A model generated the notes under the pieces. The model was not told the origin of the DNA and made no database searches. It saw nothing but the letters and a program-made list of their open reading frames with translations. Below, piece after piece: positions 1 through 7,861 of a DNA stretch of 64,000 nucleotides. The DNA comes from Prolixibacter sp. NT017 (GTDB lineage Bacteria > Bacteroidota > Bacteroidia > Bacteroidales > Prolixibacteraceae). Position 1 is the stretch's first letter, and every line of letters begins with the position of its first letter. A program made the translations under genes and the position numbers. The DNA is taken from positions 3,534,001 to 3,598,000 of the forward strand of contig NZ_BLAV01000001.1 in NCBI RefSeq assembly GCF_009617875.1, given 5' to 3'.

Positions 1-224
1 ATCCCAAAGAAAGGTACATTCACCACATAAAAACGGTCGTTCATCAAAAAAATTTGTTCAAAAGGAAAAGGATCACTTAATTCGGTCTCAGAACCAAAAC
101 CAGTTAAGATAACGGAGTTAATGAGTTCGCTTTCGCGCAGAAAGTAATAAGCTCGTCGACACAATCCGTAACAAAAACATCCATTCATGGTAGCTACCGC
201 CCAACTAGCCGGCGGTTCTACCAT
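1..224 (-). CDS. possible partial hypothetical protein at the window edge
   Basis: An open frame of about 74 codons runs on the minus strand from an ATG at 224 (another ATG at 186-188) off the left edge of the window. Its downstream half reads like real protein (ELINSVILTGFGSETEL, then a Phe-rich stretch). The upstream stop is about 20 codons before the first ATG, and a different frame just upstream holds an ATG reading MVEKDILNANLSV, so a frameshifted gene is possible. I do not recognise the family. Chance openness cannot be excluded at this length. Confidence 0.25.
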   Translation of the reverse strand, partial: MVEPPASWAVATMNGCFCYGLCRRAYYFLRESELINSVILTGFGSETELSDPFPFEQIFLMNDRFYVVNVPFFG

Positions 225-323
225 TCGGATGCTAAAAAAGGTTCTGACACCACCACAATAGCTGGTTGTTTACGATACAAACACTCAGATTCGCATTTAA
301 TATATCCTTTTCCACCATTTTAC

Positions 324-353
324 AAAAGCTTCCTGAAAGACAGGAAGCCTTTT
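324..353. terminator. bidirectional intrinsic terminator
   Basis: A perfect 8-bp stem (GCTTCCTG at 328-335, CAGGAAGC at 341-348) with a 5-base loop is flanked by AAAA on the left and CTTTT on the right. It can end transcription in either direction and separates the left-edge sequence from purU. Confidence 0.7.
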
Positions 354-467
354 GCTGTGCCCGTTTCGTTTTAAATTGGGGTTAAATTTTGGATGTAAAA
401 CTCTTAAAATTTCTTCCTGCCCCTGGTTTTTCTTTATTTTAATAGGTACAAAACAAACTTAGCTTTC

Positions 468-1352
468 GTGGAAAGTATCAAATCAATACACACCGAGAAA
501 AACACCGCAATTCTTCTCATCCATTGCCCTGACCAGCAAGGCATTTTGGCTGCGGTTACCGAATTTCTAAATCGGAATAAGGGTAATATTATCTACCTCG
601 ATCAGCATGTCGACAGACAGGAGAAGTTATTCTACATGCGGGTTGAGTGGGAACTCGACGGATTTGTGATTCCCCGTGAGAAGATTGCCGAATACTTTGG
701 AACGCTGGTAGCAGGCCGTTTTGATATCACTTTTTGGCTACACTTCTCGGACAAACCACCGAGAATGGCTGTTTTTGTGTCGAAGCTTTCTCACTGTTTG
801 TTCGATATCCTCGCCCGGTATACTGCCGGTGAATGGGACGTTGAAATTCCACTCATCATCAGCAACCATGAAAAGCTGGCCCCGGTTGCACAACGATTTG
901 GAATTGATTTCGAATGTCTTCCGATTACGAAAGAAAATAAAGCCGAGCAGGAACAGAGAGAGTTGCAACTACTGAAAGATTACGACATTGACTTTGTTGT
1001 GCTGGCCAGGTATATGCAAGTGTTGTCTGATGAATTTGTCAAACACTACCCCAACAAAATCATCAACATTCACCACTCGTTTTTGCCTGCATTTGCAGGC
1101 GCGAAACCGTATCACGCGGCCCACGCCCGCGGTGTCAAAATTATTGGAGCGACCAGTCATTATGTAACCCCGGAACTGGATGCAGGCCCAATAATAGCTC
1201 AGGACGTGGCGCGTATTTCACACATCGACACAGTAAACAGCCTGATGAGAAAAGGACGTGATTTGGAAAAAATTATTCTGAGTGAAGCTGTCTACAAACA
1301 TCTGGAAAGAAAAATTCTTGTTTACAATAACCGAACAGTTGTTTTCAACTAA
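468..1352 (+). CDS. purU: formyltetrahydrofolate deformylase PurU
   Basis: The 294-residue product matches the usual length of PurU, which hydrolyses 10-formyl-THF to formate and THF and so balances one-carbon units and formate for purine synthesis. An N-terminal ACT domain (about residues 10-85, opening with LIHCPDQQGILAAVTEFL) is followed by a formyltransferase fold. The catalytic region reads INIHHSFLPAF and then GATSHYVTPELDAGPII, giving the Asn, His and Asp expected of the active site. The start is GTG at 468; no in-frame ATG lies upstream before the terminator at 324-353. It precedes a thioredoxin-like gene and the his cluster on the same strand. Confidence 0.93.
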   Translation: MESIKSIHTEKNTAILLIHCPDQQGILAAVTEFLNRNKGNIIYLDQHVDRQEKLFYMRVEWELDGFVIPREKIAEYFGTLVAGRFDITFWLHFSDKPPRMAVFVSKLSHCLFDILARYTAGEWDVEIPLIISNHEKLAPVAQRFGIDFECLPITKENKAEQEQRELQLLKDYDIDFVVLARYMQVLSDEFVKHYPNKIINIHHSFLPAFAGAKPYHAAHARGVKIIGATSHYVTPELDAGPIIAQDVARISHIDTVNSLMRKGRDLEKIILSEAVYKHLERKILVYNNRTVVFN

Positions 1353-1372
1353 AATCAAAATCCTCCCACATC

Positions 1373-1939
1373 ATGAAAAACTATGGCAACTTAATCAGAT
1401 TAACATCTTTGTTCCTGCTGATGGCCATCTCTGCCTGTGCTCAATCGGCCAATAACCAAAGTCGAAAGCAGAAAGTCCCCGCCAGTTATGGCTATATTCT
1501 GCAACCCGGAGAAAATGTTCCTGAGTTTTCGATGAAACTGACCGATGGTACCGAAGTTTCCACAAACGACTGGAAAGGCAAAGTCGTGATGCTCCAGTTT
1601 ACAGCTAGTTGGTGCGGTGTTTGCCGCCGAGAAATGCCCCACATTGAGAAGGAAATCTGGGAAAAGCACAAAGACAATCCCGATTTTATCCTTATCGGAG
1701 TGGATAGAGACGAACCGCTGAATGTTGTCAAAAGGTATGCTTCCGACATGAAAATCACCTATCCTTTAGGACTGGATCCCGGTGCTGATATTTTCGGATT
1801 ATTCGCAGACAAAGATGCGGGTGTCACCCGGAATGTCATCATTGGAAAAGATGGAAAAATCGCTTACATGACCCGCCTTTTCAAAATGGATGAATTTAAT
1901 CAGATGAAAGAAGTCATCGACTCGTTACTAAAACAATAA
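1373..1939 (+). CDS. TlpA-family thioredoxin-like lipoprotein
   Basis: This 188-residue protein begins with a lipoprotein signal: a hydrophobic stretch ends in the lipobox ISAC, and Cys22 is the likely lipidated residue, so the protein should be membrane-anchored facing the periplasm. The rest is a TlpA/ResA-type thioredoxin fold opening with the typical PGENVPEFSMKLTDG. The redox motif CGVC is at about residues 81-84 in ASWCGVC. Such proteins act as thiol-disulfide reductases, often in cytochrome c maturation or oxidative stress. Here it lies 20 bp after purU and 32 bp before hisH, so co-transcription is likely, but no functional link to either is evident. Confidence 0.85.
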   Translation: MKNYGNLIRLTSLFLLMAISACAQSANNQSRKQKVPASYGYILQPGENVPEFSMKLTDGTEVSTNDWKGKVVMLQFTASWCGVCRREMPHIEKEIWEKHKDNPDFILIGVDRDEPLNVVKRYASDMKITYPLGLDPGADIFGLFADKDAGVTRNVIIGKDGKIAYMTRLFKMDEFNQMKEVIDSLLKQ

Positions 1940-1971
1940 GTCTGTTATTTGACAAAACGTATACTCTTTAA

Positions 1972-2580
1972 ATGGAAGTAGCCATTATAAAATACAATGC
2001 CGGAAACATTATGTCGGTTGAGCTGGCGCTGAAGCGCTTGGGCGTAAATGCAACTATTACGGCCGACCCGGATTTCATCCGCAAAGCCGATCGGGTTATT
2101 TTTCCCGGGGTTGGCGAAGCGTCGACCACCATGGCCTATTTACGGGAACATAAGCTGGATAGCCTCATCACCAGCCTGAAACAGCCTGTACTGGGCATCT
2201 GCCTCGGCCTTCAGCTCATGTGTTCGCACAGTGAGGAAGGCGATGTGGAGTGTCTCGGTATTTTTCCCGAAAAGGTGAAAAAGTTTATTCCAGCTCCCGG
2301 ACAAGAATATGTCACCAAAGTTCCTCATATGGGATGGAACAGCATCAGTAACTTAAAAAGTGACTTGTTCGATGCTTCGTTGGAGAATCAATATGTCTAC
2401 TTTGTCCATTCGTATTATGCAGCCGCCGGTGACGATACAGCGGCAACCTGCAATTATATTACACCCTTCAGTGCAGCTTTGCAGCGCGACAATTTCTACG
2501 CTACCCAGTTTCACCCGGAGAAAAGCGGACCAATTGGTGCCAGGATTTTGGAAAATTTTATCAACCTCAAAGCCCGCTAA
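1972..2580 (+). CDS. hisH: imidazole glycerol phosphate synthase, glutaminase subunit HisH
   Basis: HisH hydrolyses glutamine and passes ammonia to HisF, which makes imidazole glycerol phosphate and AICAR in histidine biosynthesis. The 202 residues form a class I glutamine amidotransferase: oxyanion region FPGVGEAS, nucleophile Cys77 in LGICLGLQ, and the His-Glu pair in QFHPEKSG near the C-terminus. It is followed 12 bp later by hisA and then hisF, the standard order. Upstream his genes (hisG, D, C, B) are not in this window next to it. Confidence 0.95.
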   Translation: MEVAIIKYNAGNIMSVELALKRLGVNATITADPDFIRKADRVIFPGVGEASTTMAYLREHKLDSLITSLKQPVLGICLGLQLMCSHSEEGDVECLGIFPEKVKKFIPAPGQEYVTKVPHMGWNSISNLKSDLFDASLENQYVYFVHSYYAAAGDDTAATCNYITPFSAALQRDNFYATQFHPEKSGPIGARILENFINLKAR

Positions 2581-2592
2581 GGAGATAGTACC

Positions 2593-3324
2593 ATGATTGA
2601 AATTATTCCGGCAATCGATATTATCGATGGGAAATGTGTTCGCCTGAACCAGGGCGATTACGCACAGAAGAAGGTGTATAACGAAAATCCGCTTGAAGTA
2701 GCGCGTTCGTTTGAAGATGCCGGGCTAAAACGACTTCACCTCGTTGACCTCGACGGCGCCAAAGCCAGTCACATTGTCAACCATCAAATACTGGAGAGCA
2801 TAGCCACAAATACATCGCTGACCATTGACTTCGGCGGTGGGCTCAAATCGGACGAAGACTTGCGGATTGCTTTCGAGTCAGGCGCCGCGATGGTGACCGG
2901 TGGCAGCATTGCCATTAAGTCGCCCGACCTATTCCAGTCGTGGCTGGAAAAATACGGCAACGAACGAATTATTCTGGGTGCCGATGCGCACGATCGGAAA
3001 ATTGCAGTCTCGGGCTGGCAGGAAACCACCGATGCCAATATTCTGGATTTCATCGCCCTTTGGCAGGAAAAAGGAGTAACTCAGGTCATCAGTACAGACA
3101 TTAGCCGCGATGGCATGCTTTCCGGACCCGCAACGGAACTTTACCGCGATATTTTGAACCGGATGCCGGAATTGTACCTGATTGCCAGTGGAGGCATCAG
3201 CTCCATGCAGGATGTTCTGGATTTAGACGAAGCCGGAATTCCCGCCGTCATCACCGGGAAAGCGATTTATGAAAACCGGATTTCGCTGAAGGAAATCGGG
3301 CAATATTATGCGAAAAACAGCTAA
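2593..3324 (+). CDS. hisA: phosphoribosylformimino-5-aminoimidazole carboxamide ribotide isomerase HisA
   Basis: HisA carries out the Amadori rearrangement of ProFAR to PRFAR. The 243 residues form a half-barrel-duplicated TIM barrel. The catalytic Asp lies in [14 protein letters not shown] at the N-terminus and the second in STDISRDGM, and the phosphate-binding segments are FGGGL and ASGGI. The ATG at 2593 is preceded by AAGGAGA, a strong ribosome binding site by the standards of this window, which fixes the start. It sits between hisH and hisF. Confidence 0.96.
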   Translation: MIEIIPAIDIIDGKCVRLNQGDYAQKKVYNENPLEVARSFEDAGLKRLHLVDLDGAKASHIVNHQILESIATNTSLTIDFGGGLKSDEDLRIAFESGAAMVTGGSIAIKSPDLFQSWLEKYGNERIILGADAHDRKIAVSGWQETTDANILDFIALWQEKGVTQVISTDISRDGMLSGPATELYRDILNRMPELYLIASGGISSMQDVLDLDEAGIPAVITGKAIYENRISLKEIGQYYAKNS

Positions 3325-3327
3325 TGC

Positions 3328-4080
3328 ATGCTTGCAAAACGAATTATACCATGCCTCGATATCAAAGACGGACAAACCGTTAAAGGTGTCAATTTTGTCA
3401 ACATCCGCAACGTAGGCGACCCGGTTGAACTGGGTGCTTTGTATGCCGAGCAGGGTGCCGACGAATTGGTTTTCCTCGACATCACCGCAACGCACGAAGG
3501 GCGAAAGACCTTTGTCGACCTGGTGAAACGGATTGCCCGCGAAATCAATATTCCCTTCACGGTAGGTGGTGGAATCAGTGAACTGGAAGACGCCGACAAA
3601 CTGCTGGCAGCAGGTGCCGACAAGATTTCCATCAATTCCTCAGCTGTACGAAATCCACAGCTAATTGATGACCTGGCCAGGAACTTTGGAAGCCAGTTCG
3701 TTGTTGTTGCTATCGACGCCAGGAAAAAACCGGACCATTGGGCGGTAACGGTAAACGGCGGCCGGATTGAAACCGACAAAGAGCTTTTTAGCTGGGCTAA
3801 AGAAGCCGAAAGCCGTGGAGCCGGAGAGATTCTCTTTACCTCGATGGACCACGACGGTACGAAAAACGGATTTGCTAACGAGGAGCTGGCTCACTTGTCC
3901 GAAAGTCTGTCCATTCCGATCATTGCATCGGGGGGTGCCGGCAATATGGAGCATTTCGTCGATGTGTTTACCAAAGGAAAAGCCGATGCCGGACTGGCAG
4001 CCAGCATTTTTCACTTCCGCGAAATTGCCATTCCGGACCTGAAAAGCTACCTGCGCCAACAAGGGATTGTCGTCCGGTAA
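3328..4080 (+). CDS. hisF: imidazole glycerol phosphate synthase, cyclase subunit HisF
   Basis: HisF is the cyclase partner of HisH. The 250-residue TIM barrel starts with [15 protein letters not shown], containing the N-terminal catalytic Asp. The second Asp is in [12 protein letters not shown], and phosphate loops appear as VGGGIS and ASGGAG. The start at 3328 lies only three bases after the hisA stop, which implies translational coupling. Length and motifs are fully typical. Confidence 0.96.
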   Translation: MLAKRIIPCLDIKDGQTVKGVNFVNIRNVGDPVELGALYAEQGADELVFLDITATHEGRKTFVDLVKRIAREINIPFTVGGGISELEDADKLLAAGADKISINSSAVRNPQLIDDLARNFGSQFVVVAIDARKKPDHWAVTVNGGRIETDKELFSWAKEAESRGAGEILFTSMDHDGTKNGFANEELAHLSESLSIPIIASGGAGNMEHFVDVFTKGKADAGLAASIFHFREIAIPDLKSYLRQQGIVVR

Positions 4081-4130
4081 AACCGGGAAATAGATGAATT
4101 AATTGTACTTCGAAAATAAGGAACAACAAA

Positions 4131-4730
4131 ATGAAACTTGATTTTGACAAAGCCGGAAACGGATTGATACCGGCGATAATACAGGATAACCTGACCAACA
4201 AAGTTTTGATGTTGGGATTCATGAATAAAGAGGCCTACGACAAAACAGTAGCCGAAAACAAAGTCACTTTTTTCAGCCGTACTAAAAACCGACTGTGGAC
4301 CAAAGGGGAAGAATCAGGCAATTTTTTGCATGTGGTTTCCATCCAGTCCGATTGCGACGACGATACATTGCTCATTAAAGTGAATCCGGCCGGACCGGTT
4401 TGTCACACCGGAACCGACACTTGCTGGGGCGAAGTGAACCGCAGCGACGACTTCATGTTCCTGAAAGAGTTGCAGGATTTCATCGACAAGCGAAAAGAGG
4501 AAATGCCCGAAGGTTCGTACACTACTTCTCTCTTCCGGAGAGGAACTGCAAAAATTTCGCAAAAAGTGGGCGAAGAAGCCGTTGAAACGGTGATTGAAGC
4601 CATGGCGAACAACGATGAACGTCTGTTGTACGAATCAGCGGACCTGATGTATCACCTGATTGTCTTGTTAACCTATAAAGGCTACCGTCTGGAAGACATC
4701 GCCCGGGAATTGAAAAAGCGGCATAAATAA
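4131..4730 (+). CDS. hisIE: bifunctional phosphoribosyl-AMP cyclohydrolase / phosphoribosyl-ATP pyrophosphatase HisIE
   Basis: This 199-residue fusion performs two early steps of histidine synthesis. The N-terminal HisI part (about 1-110) shows FFSRTKNRLWTKGEESGN and the metal-binding segment CDDDTLLIKV with GPVCHTG. The C-terminal HisE part (about 115-199) is a MazG-like helical pyrophosphatase with KVGEEAVETVIEA. The fusion is normal in Bacteroidota. It ends the his cluster and is followed by a strong terminator. Confidence 0.95.
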   Translation: MKLDFDKAGNGLIPAIIQDNLTNKVLMLGFMNKEAYDKTVAENKVTFFSRTKNRLWTKGEESGNFLHVVSIQSDCDDDTLLIKVNPAGPVCHTGTDTCWGEVNRSDDFMFLKELQDFIDKRKEEMPEGSYTTSLFRRGTAKISQKVGEEAVETVIEAMANNDERLLYESADLMYHLIVLLTYKGYRLEDIARELKKRHK

Positions 4731-4774
4731 CGAAGGTTGCTGCTCCAAATAAAACAGGCGTTTGCCGTCAGTAT

Positions 4775-4813
4775 ATACCATGAAAGTGTTTAATTTTCAT
4801 GGTATTTTGTTTT
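4775..4813 (+). terminator. intrinsic terminator after hisIE
   Basis: An 11-bp perfect stem (ATACCATGAAA at 4775-4785 and TTTCATGGTAT at 4795-4805) with a 9-base loop is followed by TTTGTTTT. It ends the purU-tlpA-his transcript. Confidence 0.8.
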
Positions 4814-4939
4814 CCGTTAACCGGAAATAATCATTCGTATTTTATCAAATCGCAAAAGAGTGGTTGTTTTCATCGCCATGTTCACTAACTTCAACGAATG
4901 TTTTCGTTTACTGAAAATCCTCAAGCTAAAACAATACGT

Positions 4940-5833
4940 ATGAAACGGTCTCTTAAGTATTTGCTGCTAATTGCCGTGCTGGCAGTTCCTTTTGTTACCA
5001 AAGCAGCTTCCCCTAAAGACACGACGAATCCCACATCGGACGTGATTTATTCTGACCAGGATAAAGTGATTCTCGACCGGATTTTTCATGACCTGGAGCC
5101 CCAAAAAGATTCCTCGATGGGACAATTAATGGTAATGGTCGGTAAAGAATTTCTGGGCACGCCGTATGTTGCCCACACACTGGATAACCGTGATAAAGAA
5201 GAGTTGATTATCAACCTGCGGGAACTCGATTGTACCACTTTCGTGGAAAACTGCCTGGCAATTGCCCGGACCATCAAAAGTGGAAAACCGACATTCAGAA
5301 AGTTTACACGCGAACTGGAAAATGTTCGTTACCGGAATGGCAAACTGGACGGCTATCTCAGCCGGTTGCACTACTTCAGCGATTGGATTGCCAATAATGA
5401 GAAAAAAGGACTGGTAGAAGATGTAACCTACCAACTTGGCGGCATACCCGACCCGCTTAATCTCAATTTTATGAGCACGCACGCCGACCTTTATCCTCAA
5501 CTAAAGAAACACCCGGAGTGGGTTCCGCAAATGGCCGAACGGGAAAAAGAAATTTCAGCCCATTCGTTTTATCTGATAAAAAAACAGGATTTGGAAGAGG
5601 TTGAGTCGGGAATTCAGGATGGTGATATTGCCGCTCTTACCACAAATATCAAAGGGCTCGACATCTCGCACGTAGGCATCATGGTGAAAGAAAACGGAAG
5701 AGTACATCTTTTGCAGGCCTCTTCACTCGCCAAAAAAGTAATCATCGACCCGACACCGCTGGCCGACTATCTGGCCCCCCGAAAAAGTGCTTCGGGCATT
5801 ATGGTGGTCAGGCCGCTGTCGCCAAAAGATTGA
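4940..5833 (+). CDS. DUF1460 family exported NlpC/P60-like amidase
   Basis: Bacteroidota DUF1460 proteins are periplasmic cysteine hydrolases of the papain/NlpC-P60 type, thought to cleave murein peptides as N-acetylmuramoyl-alanine amidase-like enzymes. From the ATG at 4940 the 297 residues start with a good Sec signal (MKRSLKYLLLIAVLAVPF, cleavage after TKA). The likely nucleophile is Cys98 in LDCTTFVENC, and the His lies in DISHVGIMV. The frame is open back to an ATG at 4898, but that would put 14 residues in front of the signal peptide, so I prefer 4940. The gene stands alone between two terminators. Confidence 0.82.
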   Translation: MKRSLKYLLLIAVLAVPFVTKAASPKDTTNPTSDVIYSDQDKVILDRIFHDLEPQKDSSMGQLMVMVGKEFLGTPYVAHTLDNRDKEELIINLRELDCTTFVENCLAIARTIKSGKPTFRKFTRELENVRYRNGKLDGYLSRLHYFSDWIANNEKKGLVEDVTYQLGGIPDPLNLNFMSTHADLYPQLKKHPEWVPQMAEREKEISAHSFYLIKKQDLEEVESGIQDGDIAALTTNIKGLDISHVGIMVKENGRVHLLQASSLAKKVIIDPTPLADYLAPRKSASGIMVVRPLSPKD

Positions 5834-5853
5834 CAATATTGAGAAGCAACAGG

Positions 5854-5883
5854 AAATCCCGGGAAAAACTTCCGGGATTTTTT
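5854..5883 (+). terminator. intrinsic terminator after the DUF1460 gene
   Basis: A 9-bp stem (AAATCCCGG at 5854-5862, CCGGGATTT at 5872-5880) is followed by a short T run; it lies about 20 bp after the stop codon. Confidence 0.8.
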
Positions 5884-5930
5884 GATGACCACCGTTCTTC
5901 TTTTTTTCACTCACCCAAGCCATCGGTACC

Positions 5931-6262
5931 AAGAACATCAGAACATTCCAAAAAATCGTCAAGACTTTATTTTAATACATCAAAATATTTTTCAAAAACG
6001 TCAAGACATTTCTGACAAAAGATCTAAGCATTTCTGCAAAAATGTCAAGACATTATTTGAAAAGATCAAGACATAATTTTAGGAGGTCCGTATTTTTTTA
6101 AATAAAGTCCGGACTTTTTTAAAAAAGATAAGGACCTTCTTTCCATCAGATCGGGACTTTCTTTCAATAATGTCCGGACATGGTTGGAAAAAGATCGGGA
6201 CTTTATTACAAAAAGATACGGACCTGTTTAAAACGAGACCCGGACTTTCCTAAGAACAAGTT
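5931..6262. repeat. degenerate 21/22-bp tandem array, about 15 units
   Basis: This gene-free stretch consists of back-to-back imperfect units. Anchoring on the GGAC/AGAC core, copies fall at 5962, 6004, 6048, 6069, 6111, 6132, 6154, 6176, 6198, 6220 and 6242. The step is 21 bp in the left half and exactly 22 bp in the right half, with weaker copies at 5941, 5983, 6027 and 6090. A typical unit reads AAAAAGATCGGGACTTTATT plus two bases. Some units contain perfect dyads (AAAGTCCGGACTTT near 6105-6118). There are no unique spacers, so it is not a CRISPR array. Short frames that cross it are interrupted because 22 is not a multiple of three. Confidence 0.8.
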
Positions 6263-6272
6263 ATTTCATACA

Positions 6273-6313
6273 AAAAAACTGAGGCCGCCTCAAAAGAGAC
6301 AGCCTCGTTTTTT
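6273..6313. terminator. terminator after gltD, usable on both strands
   Basis: An 11-position stem with two mismatches (GAGGCCGCCTC at 6281-6291, GAGACAGCCTC at 6296-6306) and an AAAA loop is flanked by a run of seven A on the left and GTTTTTT on the right. On the minus strand it forms a stem with a T tail about 75 bp after the gltD stop. Confidence 0.8.
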
Positions 6314-6385
6314 ACTAATTCAAAATTCAACAAGTCAATCAATAAATCTGATTAAAACACATATATTCTTTTTGCGTTATGGTGC

Positions 6386-7804
6386 TTAATCCTGCATCAG
6401 GTATTCGTGAATCTTCTCTGCAGCATCGCGGCCCGAACGAATGGCGTGAACAACCAGGCTCGCTCCGCGTGCCACATCTCCTGCAGCAAATACCTTATCA
6501 ACTGTTGTCGTGTTGGTCACAGCTTTTACGTTACCACGTTCGTCATATTCAACACCCAATCCGTCAAGCAAACCTTCGTGTACCGGGGAAACAAATCCCA
6601 TGGAAAGCAGCACCAAATCGACTTCAATCAATTCTTCCGTACCCGGAATTTCTTTCATCTGGAAACGGCCGTCGATTTTTTCCCAAACTACTTCCACCAC
6701 TTCTGCTCCGGTCACCTTCCCGTCTTTGCCAATCAAACGTTTGGTGGCCAATGCCCAGCGCCGCTCGCAACCTTCGAGGTGCGAACTCGACGTACGAAGT
6801 GTATTCGGCCAGTAAGGCCACGGGTTGGTGTCGGCACGTTTTTCAGGCGGCTTTGGCAATATCTCGATTTGTGTTACCGACTCAGCCTTTTGGCGAATGG
6901 AAGTTCCCACACAGTCGGAACCGGTATCACCACCTCCGATAACGAGCACTTTCTTTTCCTTCGCGGAAATGCGTTCGTCTTCAGTGAATACTTCGCCACG
7001 ATTGACTTTATTCTGCTGCTTCAGAAAGTCCATAGCAAAGTGAACACCTTCCAAATCGCGTCCCTCTACAACCAAATCGCGGGGCTGCATAGCTCCCACT
7101 GCCAGACAAACGGCATCGTAGTCCTTCAACAGCTGCTCCGGAGTAATATCTTTACCAACTGTTGTGTTGGTTTTGAAGTCGATTCCTTCGGTAACGAAAA
7201 GCTCCAACCGCCGATCGATGACGTTCTTGTTCAGCTTGAAATCGGGAATGCCATAACGAAGTAATCCTCCGATAGCATCGTCCTGCTCAAACACCGTCAC
7301 TGAATGACCTGCCTGGTTCAACACATCGGCAGCTGACATACCGGCCGGGCCAGAACCAATCACGGCTACTTTCTTGCCGGTACGTACTTCCGGAACACGC
7401 GCCTGCACATATCCGCGATCGAACGCCTGTTCTACTACCGAAGCCTCGTTTTCCCGAATGGTAACCGATTCTTCATGAATGGCCAACACACACGATTTCT
7501 CGCAGGGTGCCGGACATACGCGACCGGTAAACTCGGGGAAGCTGTTGGTTGATGAGAGGATATCGTAAGCCTCTTCCCAGTTCCCCAGGTAGATGGCATC
7601 CTGCCACTCAGGAATTTTACTGGTTACCGGGCAAGCCCAGTGGCAAAACGGAATGCCACAATCCATACAACGGGAGGCCTGATCTTTCCGGTCCTTTTCG
7701 TTCAGGGTCTGTTCAACCTCGCCAAAATCATATATTCTTTCCTTGACGGGACGGTACCCGCTCTCTTTTTTCGGTATCTCGATAAAACCTTTTGGATTTC
7801 CCAT
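6386..7804 (-). CDS. gltD: glutamate synthase, small (beta) subunit GltD
   Basis: GltD passes electrons from NADPH through FAD and Fe-S centres to GltB for glutamate synthesis. The 472 residues start with cysteine motifs for Fe-S binding (ASRCMDCGIPFCHWACP and GRVCPAPCEKSCV, about residues 40-110). A first FAD dinucleotide fold follows (VAVIGSGPAGM), then an NADPH fold (VLVIGGGDTGSDCVG) and the C-terminal FAD motif VFAAGDVARG. Length is standard. It follows gltB on the minus strand after a 57-bp gap and ends before a terminator. Confidence 0.96.
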   Translation of the reverse strand: MGNPKGFIEIPKKESGYRPVKERIYDFGEVEQTLNEKDRKDQASRCMDCGIPFCHWACPVTSKIPEWQDAIYLGNWEEAYDILSSTNSFPEFTGRVCPAPCEKSCVLAIHEESVTIRENEASVVEQAFDRGYVQARVPEVRTGKKVAVIGSGPAGMSAADVLNQAGHSVTVFEQDDAIGGLLRYGIPDFKLNKNVIDRRLELFVTEGIDFKTNTTVGKDITPEQLLKDYDAVCLAVGAMQPRDLVVEGRDLEGVHFAMDFLKQQNKVNRGEVFTEDERISAKEKKVLVIGGGDTGSDCVGTSIRQKAESVTQIEILPKPPEKRADTNPWPYWPNTLRTSSSHLEGCERRWALATKRLIGKDGKVTGAEVVEVVWEKIDGRFQMKEIPGTEELIEVDLVLLSMGFVSPVHEGLLDGLGVEYDERGNVKAVTNTTTVDKVFAAGDVARGASLVVHAIRSGRDAAEKIHEYLMQD

Positions 7805-7861
7805 GATGAAGATTTTTTTTGTTAAACGTGCTGAATTACTTTCTCTCTCTTCTATTCCGGC

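Noticed and set aside
5882..6389. Short frames crossing the 5.9-6.26 kb array
   Set aside because: Repeat steps of 22 bp break the frame, composition is Lys/Phe low complexity, and no ribosome binding site is seen.
6407..7264. 285-codon plus-strand frame across gltD
   Set aside because: Antisense to gltD, which is complete with Fe-S and FAD motifs.
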